Positions 33,922 to 44,324 of a DNA stretch of 64,000 nucleotides are shown piece by piece. Source of the DNA: Desulfobacteraceae bacterium Eth-SRB1. GTDB taxonomy: Bacteria > Desulfobacterota > Desulfobacteria > Desulfobacterales > ETH-SRB1. The position numbers and the translations under genes were made by a program. Position 1 is the stretch's first letter; the number at the start of each line of letters is the position of its first letter. Where the stretch lies: positions 1,121,127 through 1,185,126 of the forward strand of contig RPGP01000040.1 of NCBI GenBank assembly GCA_004193555.1, given 5' to 3'. Below the pieces are notes generated by a model. The model saw only the letters and a program-made list of their open reading frames with translations, was not told the DNA's origin and made no database searches.

Positions 33922-35850
33922 ATGAGTAATCAAGCAAAAACCCACGAATTTAAATCGGAAGTTAAGCAGCTTTTGAAGCTGATCATCAACTCTCTTTATT
34001 CAAACAAGGAGATATTTCTTCGCGAACTGATATCCAACGCGTCGGATGCCATCGACAAACTGCGATTTGAGGCCCAAACAAACCCAGACATTCTGGGTAA
34101 CGACACGGAATTTAAGATTAAGCTCACCCCGGACGGAATCAAACAGACATTTGAAATCTCGGACAATGGCATCGGAATGACCTATGACGAGGTCATGGAA
34201 AACATCGGGACCATTGCTCAGAGCGGAACGGCTGCTTTCATGGCGGCCATGGAGCAGACCAATGGCAACACCCTTAACCCTGAACTGATCGGCCAGTTCG
34301 GTGTCGGATTCTACAGCGCCTTTATCGTAGCGGACAAGATCACCCTCCTGACCAGAGCGGCCGGATCAGAAAAGGGGGTTCGCTGGGAATCCCATGGAGA
34401 CGGGACCTATACCATCGAAGAAGCGGAAAAGGAAAGCAGGGGGACTTCAATAACCCTTGAACTAAAGAAAAAAGAAGACGGGGAGCAGGATTTTACGGAT
34501 GAATGGGTCATCAGACACATTGTAAAGCAGCATTCCGACTTTGTCAGCTACCCTGTGGTGATGGATGTGGAAAAAGAAGAGCCCATCCCGGAACCCGAGC
34601 AACTCAAGGACAAGGAAGGCAAGCCCATTGGAAAGACCACCCGCAAGGTTGTAAAGGAAGAAACCTTAAACACCATGAAGGCTATATGGGCCAAGGCTAA
34701 AGAGGAGGTCGACGACAAGGAACATGAAGAGTTTTACAGGCATATCAGCCATGACTGGAATCCGCCCCTGGCACGGCTGCACCGCAAATTCGAAGGAACC
34801 ACCGAATACACGGCCCTTCTGTACATCCCTTCCAAAGCGCCCCTTGACCTGTTTAAGCCTGATGCAAAACATGGTATCCATCTTTACTGCAAACGCGTTT
34901 TTATCATGGATGACTGTGCGGAGCTGATGCCGGAATACCTCCGATTTGTAAAAGGGGTTGTAGATGCATCGGACCTCAGCCTGAATATCAGTCGTGAGAT
35001 TCTCCAGCAAAACGCCCTGGTGAGAAATATCCGCCGGAATCTTGTCAAAAAGATTCTTGAACTGCTGAAAGGTCTGGAAGACAAAGAATACGAAAAATTC
35101 TACGAGGAATTTGGGGCCGTTCTCAAAGTGGGTATTCATACAGACTTTGAGAACAAGAACAAAATCGCCGAATTGGCTCGATTTAAGACAAGCAAATCAG
35201 ATGGCAAGTGGATTTCACTCAAGGCGTATGTGGACAACATGCAGCCCGATCAGAAGGAAATCTACTACATCACCGGCGATAACATGACCGCCCTTTTGAA
35301 CAGCCCCCTTCTGGAGCAGCTCAAGGCAAAGGATTATGAGGTACTGCTCATGTCCGACCCGGTGGATGAATGGGTGGTTCAATCTCTCACCGAATACGAC
35401 GGCAAATCGTTGAAAAGCGCTGAAAAGGGCGACCTTGCGTTAGACAAGGTCGACGATGATAAAAAGGATAAATATGATGGCCTTTTCAAGCAACTCCGTC
35501 TGCTTCTGGAAGAAAACATAAAAGAAGTAAAACCGTCCACCCGCCTCACCGATTCGGTGGCCTGTCTTTCCGGGGAAAACTCCGACATGAGCGCCTACAT
35601 GGAAAAAATTCTCAAGGCCTCGGGTCAAAAAACGCCAGACACAAAAAGGATCCTCGAACTGAACATGGATCATCCGGTTGTCGATAAGATCAATTCGATC
35701 TTTGAAAAGGATGCTGCCGCGCCGGTTCTCAAAGATTACGCCTACCTTCTGTTTGACCTTGCCACCATCAGCGAGGGTGGCAAAATAGACGGCCCTGCCG
35801 TTTTCACCCGACGGGTCGGTGAGCTGATGTCCGACGCTTTAAAATCGTGA
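33922..35850 (+). CDS. htpG: Molecular chaperone HtpG (Hsp90)
   Basis: 642 aa. GHKL ATPase: [16 protein letters not shown] (Glu, Asn), [22 protein letters not shown]; middle domain with [13 protein letters not shown]-terminal dimerisation part. All ATP-binding motifs intact. ATG 33922 with GGAGG 8 bp upstream is chosen; a 54-residue in-frame upstream extension is unrelated to the family. The gene appears more GC-rich than its surroundings, and repeat remnants lie on both sides, suggesting possible acquisition (inference). Confidence 0.97.
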   Translation: MSNQAKTHEFKSEVKQLLKLIINSLYSNKEIFLRELISNASDAIDKLRFEAQTNPDILGNDTEFKIKLTPDGIKQTFEISDNGIGMTYDEVMENIGTIAQSGTAAFMAAMEQTNGNTLNPELIGQFGVGFYSAFIVADKITLLTRAAGSEKGVRWESHGDGTYTIEEAEKESRGTSITLELKKKEDGEQDFTDEWVIRHIVKQHSDFVSYPVVMDVEKEEPIPEPEQLKDKEGKPIGKTTRKVVKEETLNTMKAIWAKAKEEVDDKEHEEFYRHISHDWNPPLARLHRKFEGTTEYTALLYIPSKAPLDLFKPDAKHGIHLYCKRVFIMDDCAELMPEYLRFVKGVVDASDLSLNISREILQQNALVRNIRRNLVKKILELLKGLEDKEYEKFYEEFGAVLKVGIHTDFENKNKIAELARFKTSKSDGKWISLKAYVDNMQPDQKEIYYITGDNMTALLNSPLLEQLKAKDYEVLLMSDPVDEWVVQSLTEYDGKSLKSAEKGDLALDKVDDDKKDKYDGLFKQLRLLLEENIKEVKPSTRLTDSVACLSGENSDMSAYMEKILKASGQKTPDTKRILELNMDHPVVDKINSIFEKDAAAPVLKDYAYLLFDLATISEGGKIDGPAVFTRRVGELMSDALKS

Positions 35851-35923
35851 ACGTTTGAAGAACCCTGTAGCAAGCAGCGGGGAATGCGCTTGCTATTGCG
35901 GTTCAAAGGTTGCGAAGCAAAAA

Positions 35924-35968
35924 GCCCTGTTTCTTCTTTTTAATGAAGAAATGGGGCCTTGTTTTTTT
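35924..35968 (+). terminator. Intrinsic terminator after htpG
   Basis: Stem GCCCTGTTTCTTC / GAAGAAATGGGGC with a short T-rich loop, followed by CTTGTTTTTTT. Confidence 0.8.
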
Positions 35969-36540
35969 GAAATGCAATGACGGGTCACCCCTAAGGATTA
36001 TAGATTGGAAGTGAAGTGGAAGGAAAATGCGGCAATAGGTGCATTTAATCTTGCTGATCGTGGCATAATAAATTCAATATCATCAATATGTTAGTTTGTA
36101 AACTGATTTGCAAGTGGACGAAAGGCTCTCAAACAAATGAAAAAAGAAACGCCTAAATTCAACCCCGTCCCCCTTTGCTAACTATATAAAAATTCAAAAA
36201 AATCCAGAGTATATTAGACTGCGGGAAGCAACACTTCCATCAAAACTTATGGATAAAATCATTGCCTGTTTATTTAAGCACCATGGCAATGATATTCAAG
36301 AAATGTACGAACCATTATTAAAACCTAAGAGTGTCGATTGGAAACAACAACTTGCGCAGAAATTTAATACCTAAAAAGTAGCCATTCTTAGGATAGCTAT
36401 AACTCGTACACTTCGTGTTTTTCAATTACCTCCCACCTGAGCTTTCGCCCAAGACGTACAACGGGTTCGAATACCAACTACCACCAATAACTTATTCCCT
36501 TTATTCGTTTTTCAAAGAGCAAGACGATCAATTTCTCCAC
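35969..36540. other. Non-coding gap with a repeat copy and a possible gene remnant
   Basis: 36038-36119 is the second copy of the htpG-flanking repeat. From about 36200 to 36375 the plus strand reads NPEYIRLREATLPSKLMDKI and continues to KFNT-stop without an obvious start; likely the 3' end of a lost gene. Nothing else is recognised. Confidence 0.5.
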
Positions 36541-36666
36541 ACATAACGACCCGCATCACCTGCATCCAAAGCCGATGAGGACTTGGCAAATGCTACTTTT
36601 TACAATGTGCTACACAAATAAAAAACGGCTCGGCTTTGGGTGTCAGAGTGAATGCGATTGTTCGGC
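36541..36666 (-). other. attC-like site of the BrnTA cassette
   Basis: Core-like ends GCCGAAC (minus, 36666-36660) and GTTATGT (36547-36541, GTTRRRY-like), and a perfect internal stem CCAAAGCCGA/TCGGCTTTGG. The 5' part overlaps the last codons of the brnA-like gene. Position and polarity agree with the other cassettes. Confidence 0.55.
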
Positions 36667-36873
36667 AATTTTTTTTTCTCTTTTTTTTATTATCGGAATT
36701 AATGAACGAAGAGCATCATTTACAGAATCAGGATCGGGAAAAAATTCAGCAACATCAGGCTCAATGACAGCAACATTCGTTCCTTCTGAGTATCTTTTAG
36801 CATATTTGCCTCTTACACCCTTGCTAAAATCATATTCTTCTAACATATCTGGGTCATTAGCCATCACTTTCAT
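36643..36873 (-). CDS. BrnA-like antitoxin
   Basis: 76 aa from ATG 36873: YDFSKGVRGKYAKRYSEGTNVAVIEPDVAEFFPDPDSVNDALRSLIPII, a pattern typical of small antitoxins found 3' of BrnT. Overlaps the toxin gene end by 17 bp. Its last codons fall inside an attC-like site, as expected for a compact integron cassette. Confidence 0.82.
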   Translation of the reverse strand: MKVMANDPDMLEEYDFSKGVRGKYAKRYSEGTNVAVIEPDVAEFFPDPDSVNDALRSLIPIIKKREKKIAEQSHSL

Positions 36874-37135
36874 ATAAACTCCTCTCTTTTTTTGATGCCT
36901 TTCTGGCACTTATTATACGAATATTATTACCCCTTTCAGCATGAATTACAACAAGTAATCTGTTTTTATAAGACATGCCTAGTAAAATCAATCGGTTCTC
37001 ATCTTGTGAATGCAAAGGGTCGCCAATTGTTAAAGATAAAGTGTCTTTAAAAACAGTGCTTGCTTCATCAAAAGTGACTTTGTGCCTATGCGAGTTAGAT
37101 AGTGCCTTATTTTTATCCCATTCAAATGTCAGCAT
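36857..37135 (-). CDS. BrnT family ribonuclease toxin
   Basis: 92 aa DUF497/BrnT protein: TFEWDKNKALSNSHRHKVTFDEASTVFKDTLSLTIGDPLHSQDENRLILLGMS and IRIISARKASKKER. The RelE-like fold cleaves RNA. ATG 37135 is used. It lies in a cassette bounded by attC sites at 36541-36666 and 37156-37226. Confidence 0.9.
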   Translation of the reverse strand: MLTFEWDKNKALSNSHRHKVTFDEASTVFKDTLSLTIGDPLHSQDENRLILLGMSYKNRLLVVIHAERGNNIRIISARKASKKERSLYESDG

Positions 37136-37155
37136 CAAATTTTCCTAATTATTTT

Positions 37156-37226
37156 GCCGAACGCAGAAGTCACCGGCCGGTGTGAAGCGTAGCGTAACAC
37201 CGGTCGGGTGGACTGACAGGTTAGGC
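37156..37226 (-). other. Integron attC site
   Basis: 71 bp bounded by GCCGAAC (37156-37162) and GTTAGGC (37220-37226). The inner stem is GTCACCGGCCGGTGT against ACACCGGTCGGGTGGAC with an extrahelical base, as in attC hairpins. It follows the 3' end of the Cys-rich protein gene. A homologous hairpin lies at 60386-60455. Confidence 0.75.
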
Positions 37227-37282
37227 ATCCTTACATGTATGTCTTCTTTTAAACAGCCTCTTGTCTCTGCTTGCTTTTAATT

Positions 37283-37840
37283 TCATTTTTCCTTACACAC
37301 AAGGTCGCATTCATAGTACCAAGAATAACATGACGAGCAACCTGTAATCGTTCCATGAGGGTCTGGCGGATCACAACCAGGAACACAGATTTTCTTACAG
37401 TTAACTAACCTACAATCCAGAACTGTTGATAGGCGTGCCTTATCGCTTCCTGTTAGAGCTTTAATTTTTCCCCACTGCTCTGGTTTTAACCGAACGAAAC
37501 CGCGGCGTTGCCAGCCCGGGGTTACGCCGCAAGCCTGCAGACAGGCATCAAAATTCCATCGCACGGTCTTTAGGCAATCACTATGTTGTCGTGTGTCGCC
37601 ATGGACCAGAAAGGCAGCATCGCAGTGCGCAGTTCCCTGACGCAATTTCTGCTGACATACCTGAACACAGGCGCTAGATTTAGTCTCTCCGGCGGAAGCA
37701 GGTTCTACGCGTGGCGCTGGATAGTCACCTTTAGCCTCTTGCTTTATAATTTCTTGCTGCCCCCATGCAAAGTTACCAATCACAAATATCAGTAGTATTA
37801 ACATGGTAGTAAAAAATAAGTTTATTGTTCTATTCCCCAT
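37283..37840 (-). CDS. Secreted cysteine-rich hypothetical protein (cassette gene)
   Basis: 185 aa. Signal peptide (FFTTMLILLIFVIGNFAWGQ), then 14 cysteines, several in CxxxC pairs (CVQVCQQKLRQ, CLQACG, CRLVNCKKICVPGCDPP, CSSCYSWYYECDLVC), suggesting disulfides in the periplasm. No recognised family. ATG 37840 is preceded by AGGAGG. Lies between attC-like sequences in cassette orientation. Confidence 0.75.
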   Translation of the reverse strand: MGNRTINLFFTTMLILLIFVIGNFAWGQQEIIKQEAKGDYPAPRVEPASAGETKSSACVQVCQQKLRQGTAHCDAAFLVHGDTRQHSDCLKTVRWNFDACLQACGVTPGWQRRGFVRLKPEQWGKIKALTGSDKARLSTVLDCRLVNCKKICVPGCDPPDPHGTITGCSSCYSWYYECDLVCKEK

Positions 37841-37950
37841 ATTTTCCTCCTATGCATAACCCATAAACCCCGCAGTTAGCGCAATTTGTCTTTTGTTAAT
37901 GGGCATTTAACGATGAAGCATGATTTAATGGTCAAAAAGGAGGCGCCGTC

Positions 37951-39001
37951 ATGCTTCATCAACATATCAGCCCATTTCTGGATTATTGCCGATTGGCAGC
38001 TTTCTCAGTACGTTCCATACAGGCTTTAGCCATCCGGCTAAATGAATTTAAAACCTACATGAAATCTCTAAGAATCCAGTCTGTTAAAAAAATCACTTAC
38101 CTGCGTCTAATTGATTTTGTAGCCGACTATAAAGACCCCTCAATACACGTAAGAAAATCTCGTGTCTGGACCCTCAGACAATTTTACCACTTTTTGACAC
38201 TCCATCGGTATGTGCCGAAAAACATTGCCCTCAAACTCCCATATCCGAAAATTGAAAAGACAGTGCCGCAGTTTCTCACAATTGATGAATACAATCGCCT
38301 GATCCGCCACTTCAGCCGAAAGGCACAGGATATTTTGGAACTGAGGGACCTCATTATCATCATGCTTTTGGGCATACTTGGGCTGCGGACATCGACCCTG
38401 ATCGCTATAAATATTGAAGATGTCGATTTAACCTGCGGGCTGATCTGGATCAGGGAAAAGGGCCGACGCCGGCGCAATCTGATTTTGCCTCACAGTCTTT
38501 GTAAAATTATCCACAAGTATTTGCAACTACAACAGCGTAAAAAAGGGCAATCGACTGGCCATCCGAACAATGGAAGATAATCTGAAAAAAATCCTGGTGT
38601 ACGTCCCAATTGAGGCACCCTTCAACGTCTCCTGCCATACCCTGCGACACAGTATGGCTTCTCATCTTAACGATAAAGACGTCGATATCCTGGTCATACA
38701 GAGCATTCTCGGTCATTCTTCTACTCGAAGTACTGAACCCTATATCCACCCTTCTGCCGACAGAATCCGAAAGGCTATGGAGAAACTGCCCGGTGTAAAA
38801 TTTGTCAAAGAACTGTTAAGAAAAGGAGAATTGAATTTGCGCTTTCAAAAACCATTTAGACCTAAAAAAGAAAATAGTACTTTTTCTATATTACTTCCAT
38901 TTGTTTTCTTATTAACTGTTTTCTATAACGGGACAGGAAAAGTGTTTGTAAATTATCTTTTACTATCATTACTGAAAATAACTTTCTTGAAATGTTCGTA
39001 A
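37951..39001 (+). pseudogene. Tyrosine recombinase, frameshifted
   Basis: Frame 1 (37951-38580) gives the N-terminal SAM-like domain and the first catalytic part (LGLRTSTLIAINIEDVDL with Arg; KGRRRR). Around 38535 it shifts into a second frame that carries HTLRHSMASHL, LVIQSILGHS and the nucleophile Tyr in STEPYIHPS. The protein would otherwise be about 310 aa. RBS GGAGG before ATG 37951. Opposite in direction to the neighbouring cassettes and flanked by related sequences AATTGCGCCTAAC...TGCGGGGTT in inverted orientation (39065-39100, 37858-37896). Confidence 0.88.
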
Positions 39002-39071
39002 TATTAATGCAGAATACAAGAAAATAACTTCTTCTCGTCATGTTTTATCAAAAAAGGCCATTCCTAATTGC

Positions 39072-39152
39072 GCCTAACTTTGTATCTTACTGCGGGGTTC
39101 GGCCAAAATCACCGGCGCGGCTTTTTGCGTCCGGTGCATTTTTTTGTTGGGC
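39072..39152 (-). other. Integron attC site of the restriction-modification cassette
   Basis: 81 bp from GCCTAAC (39072-39078) to GTTGGGC (39146-39152), both full core-site matches, with internal TCACCGGCGCGGC / GCGTCCGGTGCA pairing. The stop codon of the restriction gene is 1 bp away. Confidence 0.8.
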
Positions 39153-39153
39153 C

Positions 39154-39891
39154 TTATTCCTTTCCAGAGTTAAGTTGGATTACTTTTTCCCAATGAATTG
39201 CTCCGGTTGAATCGCAAAACATTTCCATAAATTCAAGGGAAAACTTATTGACAATCTTGCTGTATTCTTCAAGAAATTGATCATTTTTCTCTTTTGCTTG
39301 ATGCCCAAGAGGTTCGATAATTTCAGTATATAAGTTGTCGTTGCCGGAAACAAAGGCCCAGAATCTTTGCCCGCATAATTTTAGATATTCGCCCTTGTCT
39401 GGGCTATTGTCTTTACCGTAGCAACAACCATTGACCGCAATAACATTGAGAGATGAAGCAATATTGGTTCCCAAAATACGCTTGGCCTTGCGAAAATTAT
39501 CCTTCATTTTCTTGATCTGGCTTGAATTACCCCAGTTCGGCCCAGATTTAATGGAAATAATGTATTTAGCACTATCTTTTTCAAGCTCTAAGTCAATTCC
39601 TTCGGCAGAGGATTTGCTTCCATGATAAACATAATTGCAAATATAAATTGCTAATCCTTCGAGGAAGCCGCCGAATAATGTTTCTTCCTGTGAAGACAAA
39701 TGAGCGTCAAGAACCGTTTTTATAAAATCGCCGGCAGTAATGATATTCTTGACCTTAAAAAGATAAGGATTTTTACGCTTGAGTACCGCTTTCAATTTGA
39801 GTTTCTTCAACTTTTCTATTCGGTTGCGATGAAACTCCGGTATGTTTCTCTCGACATACTCCGCTATTTTCTTTTGGTTTATCGGTTTCAT
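39154..39891 (-). CDS. Type II restriction endonuclease, PmeII-like
   Basis: 245 aa from ATG 39891. A PD-(D/E)xK core is seen in EGIDLELEKDSAKYIISIKSGPNWGNSSQIKKMKDNF, with Asp and Glu-x-Lys-type residues; FLEGLAIYICNYVYHG precedes it. Overlaps the methyltransferase end by about 119 bp. The specificity is unknown. The paired methylase supports the assignment. Confidence 0.8.
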   Translation of the reverse strand: MKPINQKKIAEYVERNIPEFHRNRIEKLKKLKLKAVLKRKNPYLFKVKNIITAGDFIKTVLDAHLSSQEETLFGGFLEGLAIYICNYVYHGSKSSAEGIDLELEKDSAKYIISIKSGPNWGNSSQIKKMKDNFRKAKRILGTNIASSLNVIAVNGCCYGKDNSPDKGEYLKLCGQRFWAFVSGNDNLYTEIIEPLGHQAKEKNDQFLEEYSKIVNKFSLEFMEMFCDSTGAIHWEKVIQLNSGKE

Positions 39892-40732
39892 ATTCAGCTT
39901 CGTCCTCGCATATTCTGTACTGATATTGGGCTGTCCTATTTTGTGCAAGTTTGCAATATTCAGAAAGAACATCAATACCCACGGAGTTTCTGTTTAAGCT
40001 TTGAGCTACCTCTGCTGTAGTACCGGAGCCGACAAAAGGGTCAAGTACCCAATCGTACTCTTTTGTTAACAATTTAATAAACCATTCCGGTAGAGATTTT
40101 GGGAAAACTGCGCTGTGATTTTTATTGTAACACTCGGTTGCAAAATGCAAAACATTTGTAGGATAAGCCATATCTCGACCTACCCAGTTTGAAATATTCT
40201 TGCCAAATCCACTATTAACTTTTGATTCATCCCTGGTGCGGTCAGTGTCGCTGAGTTTTTTTAAGCGAGTTTTGGCCCAATCACCCATAGCAACCATAAC
40301 TTCTTCCTGGTACATATTGAATTTCTTGGATTTGTTAAATTGCAGACAACGTTCCCATGAGTCTCTAAAGCGGTTCGGCCATTTTCCGGGGAAGCAATTT
40401 TTTTTATGCCATACAAACTCCTCTGTCCAAAGCCACCCCTGCTTACGCAAGGCTAATATTAACTCTATTACGTATGTATGGCGTTCTCCATTGACCGCTT
40501 TTTCTTTTATGTTGAGAACAAAAGTGCCATCTGGCTTTAGAACCCGAAGGAATTCTTTTGCACGCGGCAAGAACCATTCAACATATTCATTTGGTTTGAT
40601 GCCGCCGTATGTTTTACTTCTACTATCCGCATACGGTGGTGAGGTGACAATTAAATTAAAGAAATTATCTGGATACCGTTTAAGCACCTCTAAGCAGTCA
40701 CCATTTTCTATTTTTGTTTTAATTTGTTCCAT
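39773..40732 (-). CDS. DNA methyltransferase, beta class
   Basis: 319 aa. Catalytic SPPY (31-34, VTSPPYADSRS) precedes the AdoMet-binding LDPFVGSGTTAEVAQSLNRNSVGIDV, the beta-class order; SPPY favours N4-cytosine, though adenine is possible. Protects the target of the overlapping endonuclease. First gene of the first integron cassette, about 100 bp after the predicted attI. Confidence 0.92.
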   Translation of the reverse strand: MEQIKTKIENGDCLEVLKRYPDNFFNLIVTSPPYADSRSKTYGGIKPNEYVEWFLPRAKEFLRVLKPDGTFVLNIKEKAVNGERHTYVIELILALRKQGWLWTEEFVWHKKNCFPGKWPNRFRDSWERCLQFNKSKKFNMYQEEVMVAMGDWAKTRLKKLSDTDRTRDESKVNSGFGKNISNWVGRDMAYPTNVLHFATECYNKNHSAVFPKSLPEWFIKLLTKEYDWVLDPFVGSGTTAEVAQSLNRNSVGIDVLSEYCKLAQNRTAQYQYRICEDEAEYETDKPKENSGVCREKHTGVSSQPNRKVEETQIESGTQA

Positions 40733-40831
40733 AATGTCTCCCTCTTCCGTTTCATGGAATGGGATGATTTAAACTATTATTAGAAGAATGTCTTTATCTA
40801 CTTTTTCGGACATGGAGCATAGTTTCAAGAA

Positions 40832-40912
40832 GCCCAACAAGTAATTATATGGTTTCCTGATATCTACCATGATCTAAAATAGTTGACAACGAATTTTCTC
40901 CAATGTTATGGT
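40832..40912. promoter_or_regulatory. Predicted attI core site and divergent promoters of the integron
   Basis: A core site GCCCAAC lies at 40832-40838 (GTTGGGC on the cassette strand). On the minus strand TTGTCA (40889-40884), 17 bp, TAGATA (40866-40861) is a Pc-like promoter firing into the cassettes. On the plus strand TTGACA (40883-40888), 18 bp, TATGGT (40907-40912) would fire toward the integrase. The two -35 boxes overlap. Confidence 0.5.
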
Positions 40913-40979
40913 GTTTCTAACCGGATATCATTCATTAATGAGCGATAAGCGGAAAGCAGGATAACATCGCATGATTTAA

Positions 40980-42088
40980 ATTCCAGCCGATATTTACAGT
41001 GCGTACAGCTCCTTTATTAAGCAAATAGGTGTGGAGACAGACCAGCATCGATATTATATTAAATGGCTGCGTTATTACCTTGATTTTTGTCATAAATACA
41101 AATTCAAGCGTCAAAACAAATAGAGCCTTTCTGCCTTTCTTGAAAAACTTAAAGAAAAAAAGCAGGCTGAAAGTCTGAGGAAGCAGGCGCATTATGCGGT
41201 CTCACTTTTTTATAAGATGGGCCATTTTTCCGGAAGAAAGACCAGTGATGGTACATCCTATGGAAAGAGCGCCGCATATGGACGCGCTGAGCCAAATATT
41301 TCTTTTTCTCATACTAAAAAAGTGGCGCTTAATCAAGCAGTTTTCTCTAATCGTAAAATAATACCACAGACTATTAAACCAGGTTCTGACACCAATATGG
41401 CACTCGGGCAGAGCGGAGCTGACTGGACTGAGGTATTCAATGAGTTAAATAATGCCGTCAAGATGCGGCATTATTCTCCCAAGACCTTAAAAACATATTC
41501 AGGCTGGGTTCGCAAATTGCAGGCCTACACTAAAAGCAAAGATCCGCGCCTTGTATCGGTTGATGATGTAAAGGCTTTTTTAACCTGGCTGGCTGTTGAC
41601 CAGGGTGTCTCGGCATCCAGCCAGAATCAGGCTTTTAACGCGCTGCTTTTTTTGTTCCGTAATGTTTTTGGAAAGGAATTTGGCAAGATAGACGGCATTG
41701 TCCGTGCCAAGAGGAAGCCCTATATACCTGTAGTGTTATCCAGGGAAGAAGTTGACCGAGTTATTGGGTTTATACGATATCCTCATAATTTGATTATCAG
41801 CCTTATGTATGGCTGCGGCCTTCGTATTTCCGAATGTCTTTTGCTTCGTGTGCATAACTTTAATTTTGATATGAGAATACTCACCATCCATGACGGCAAG
41901 GGGCGAAAAGACCGCACCGTTCCCATACCTTTCGTCACAGTTTTGCCAGCCATTTATTGCAGGCTAATTATGACATTCGTACCATTCAGGAATTATTGGG
42001 GCATAGCGATGTGCGAACCACTATGATTTATACGCATACAATTAAGAGCCAGACTATTAAAGAAGCGAAAAGTCCTCTTGATTTTTAG
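40980..42088 (+). pseudogene. intI: Integron integrase IntI, inactivated
   Basis: Frame 40980-41935 encodes a long-form integron integrase with an extra N-terminal region (QHRYYIKWLRYYLDFCHKYK) broken by TAG at 41121-41123, a core-binding domain (MRHYSPKTLKTYSGWVRKL) and a catalytic start (GCGLRISECLLLRVHNFNFD). At [11 protein letters not shown] it jumps, with a frame change at about 41930, directly to [20 protein letters not shown] and [13 protein letters not shown]...SPLDF. The intervening integron-specific region is deleted. The nucleophile Tyr is present. It is divergent from the cassettes on the minus strand, the canonical arrangement. Confidence 0.88.
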
Positions 42089-42280
42089 GAGGTGAAAAAC
42101 ATTGACATCAAGAGGGATGCCAATTAAAGGACGGGTCGAAGAAGCTTGATGAAGTACTTTCTGAACAGATCAACTCTTGCGGTTGTTATGTTAGCTGCTT
42201 GACACAAGGCGTGGTTCGATGTTCATTTTTTTCAATCCCTGCTGAGTAAAAACAACTACCGACTACTGTAACCGCTTTTA

Positions 42281-44158
42281 TTATTTAATTTTTTTTGAGG
42301 CTTTGATAGCAATCATAAGCACGGAAATGGCGGCAGGGGTGATTCCGTCTATGCGGGATGTTTGTCCAAGTGAGGTTGGTCTGATTGAAGACAGCTTTTC
42401 TTTCAGTTCGTTTGAAAGACCATGCACGCTGTTAAAATCAAAATCTTCAGGTATTTTCATTAGTTCGAGATTTTTGAATTTTTCAATTTCTTTAAGCTGC
42501 CTTTTTATATATCCTTCATATTTAATTTCGATTTCAACCTGTCTGGCAACTCTCTTGTCGATATAATCCGGGCTTTTGGATAATGCTTCAACAGCATGGT
42601 AATCAAGCTCTGCTCTTTTTAGAAGTTGATCGAGGTATATGCCGTTGTTAACAGGCTTTGTGCCTTTGCTGGATAAATAATCGTTTGTTTTTTCTTCCGG
42701 TTTTATAATGGCGCTTTTTATTCTTTTAATTTCTTTATCGATCTGTTTTTTTCGATCTTTAACATCATGCAATGTATCATTGTCGATCAAACCCAGTTCA
42801 TGTCCTGTCTCCATCAGCCGTAAATCAGCGTTATCTTCACGGAGCATAAGCCTGTATTCCGCCCGCGATGTAAACATCCGGTATGGCTCGCGTGTGCCTC
42901 TTGTCACAAGGTCATCTATCATAACCGCCATATAGGCCTGGGACCTGTCCAGAACAAACGGGGGCCTTGCCTGTACCTTGCAGGCGGCATTTATGCCGGC
43001 CCATATGCCCTGGGCAGCGGCTTCTTCATAACCGGATGTTCCGTTAATCTGGCCTGCCATAAACAGCCCTGAAATTCTTTTTGTCTCAAGGGTATGCTTG
43101 AGCTGGATGGGATTTACATAGTCATACTCAATAGCATATGCCGGGCGCATTATCTCTACTTCTTCCAAACCTTTGACAGACCTTGCAAGTTGAATCTGAA
43201 TTTCCATAGGCAGGCTGTTTCCAAGCCCGCTGGCATACATTTCATTTGTGTCGATGCCTTCCGGCTCAAGTATTATCTGGTGACTCTCCTTGTCGGCAAA
43301 CCTGACTATTTTATCTTCTAATGATGGGCAGTACCTCGCGGGAATACCTTTAATAATTCCGCTGTGAAGGGCCGACAGCTTAAGGTTGTCTTGCACTATT
43401 TTATGACTGTTTTTGTTTGTATGGCCGATATAACTTGGAAGCTGCGGCATTGTGATCTTTTTTGTAAAAAAGGAAAAAGGAGTGGGTTCCGGTTCAGAAT
43501 CCTGCTCCGCAAACATTGAAAAATCGATGGTTGTTTTATTAAGTCTTGGAGGTGTGCCTGTTTTCATCCTTCCTAACTGAAAGCCAAGATTCCTGAGATG
43601 AGCAGGAAGATCGTATGAAGCAAATTCGCCGGATCTTCCGGCTTTTATTGATTTGAATCCGATATGGATTAAACCGCATAAAAATGTTCCTGTGGCAAGG
43701 ATAACGGCCTTTGACTGGTATCCGAATCCTGTATGATCCTCAATGCCTGCAATTCTGCCTCTCTCCACAACAATCTGTTTAACCATTGTCTGTTTGAGAT
43801 CAAGGTTTGCCTGTCTTTCAAGAACAGACTTCATGGCTATATGATAACGGATTTTGTCATTCTGTGTTCTGGATGATTGAACAGCGGGCCCTTTTTTTGT
43901 ATTAAGGGTTTTGTACTGTATGGCTGTTTGATCTGTGATCTTTGCCATTTCTCCGCCAAGAGCGTCTATTTCTTTTACAAGCTGACCTTTTGCCATGCCC
44001 CCGATTGAAGGGCTGCACGGCATTGCAGCCACCTTGTCAAGATCGATGGCCACGAGCAGCGTTTTACAGCCCATTCTGGCAGAAGCAAGGGCAGCTTCGC
44101 ATCCGGCATGACCGGCGCCTACAACAATTACATCATATTTTGTCTGGTAAAAAGCCAT
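42281..44158 (-). CDS. mnmG: tRNA uridine-5-carboxymethylaminomethyl modification enzyme MnmG
   Basis: 625 aa. FAD-binding [19 protein letters not shown] at the N-terminus, [32 protein letters not shown], and the C-terminal MnmE-binding region ending [26 protein letters not shown]. With MnmE it modifies the wobble uridine of several tRNAs. Start chosen at ATG 44158 ([14 protein letters not shown]). No mnmE or rsmG is adjacent in this window. Confidence 0.97.
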   Translation of the reverse strand: MAFYQTKYDVIVVGAGHAGCEAALASARMGCKTLLVAIDLDKVAAMPCSPSIGGMAKGQLVKEIDALGGEMAKITDQTAIQYKTLNTKKGPAVQSSRTQNDKIRYHIAMKSVLERQANLDLKQTMVKQIVVERGRIAGIEDHTGFGYQSKAVILATGTFLCGLIHIGFKSIKAGRSGEFASYDLPAHLRNLGFQLGRMKTGTPPRLNKTTIDFSMFAEQDSEPEPTPFSFFTKKITMPQLPSYIGHTNKNSHKIVQDNLKLSALHSGIIKGIPARYCPSLEDKIVRFADKESHQIILEPEGIDTNEMYASGLGNSLPMEIQIQLARSVKGLEEVEIMRPAYAIEYDYVNPIQLKHTLETKRISGLFMAGQINGTSGYEEAAAQGIWAGINAACKVQARPPFVLDRSQAYMAVMIDDLVTRGTREPYRMFTSRAEYRLMLREDNADLRLMETGHELGLIDNDTLHDVKDRKKQIDKEIKRIKSAIIKPEEKTNDYLSSKGTKPVNNGIYLDQLLKRAELDYHAVEALSKSPDYIDKRVARQVEIEIKYEGYIKRQLKEIEKFKNLELMKIPEDFDFNSVHGLSNELKEKLSSIRPTSLGQTSRIDGITPAAISVLMIAIKASKKIK

Positions 44159-44324
44159 GTAATGATTTTTCACTTTCTTTTTTTTAAGCAATATATATGA
44201 TACATTCGTAAAAAGTCAAAAAACCACTTTTTACGAAATGTGTCAGGTGTTAGATGAATTCATCATATATAATTGCTTTATCATTCGGGTCAAGCAACTA
44301 ATAAAAGATAGGGTAAAACTGAAA

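Noticed and set aside
38508-38516. DnaA-box-like TTATCCACA near mnmG
   Set aside because: A single copy inside the recombinase pseudogene; no cluster of boxes or AT-rich unwinding region, so no support for an origin here.
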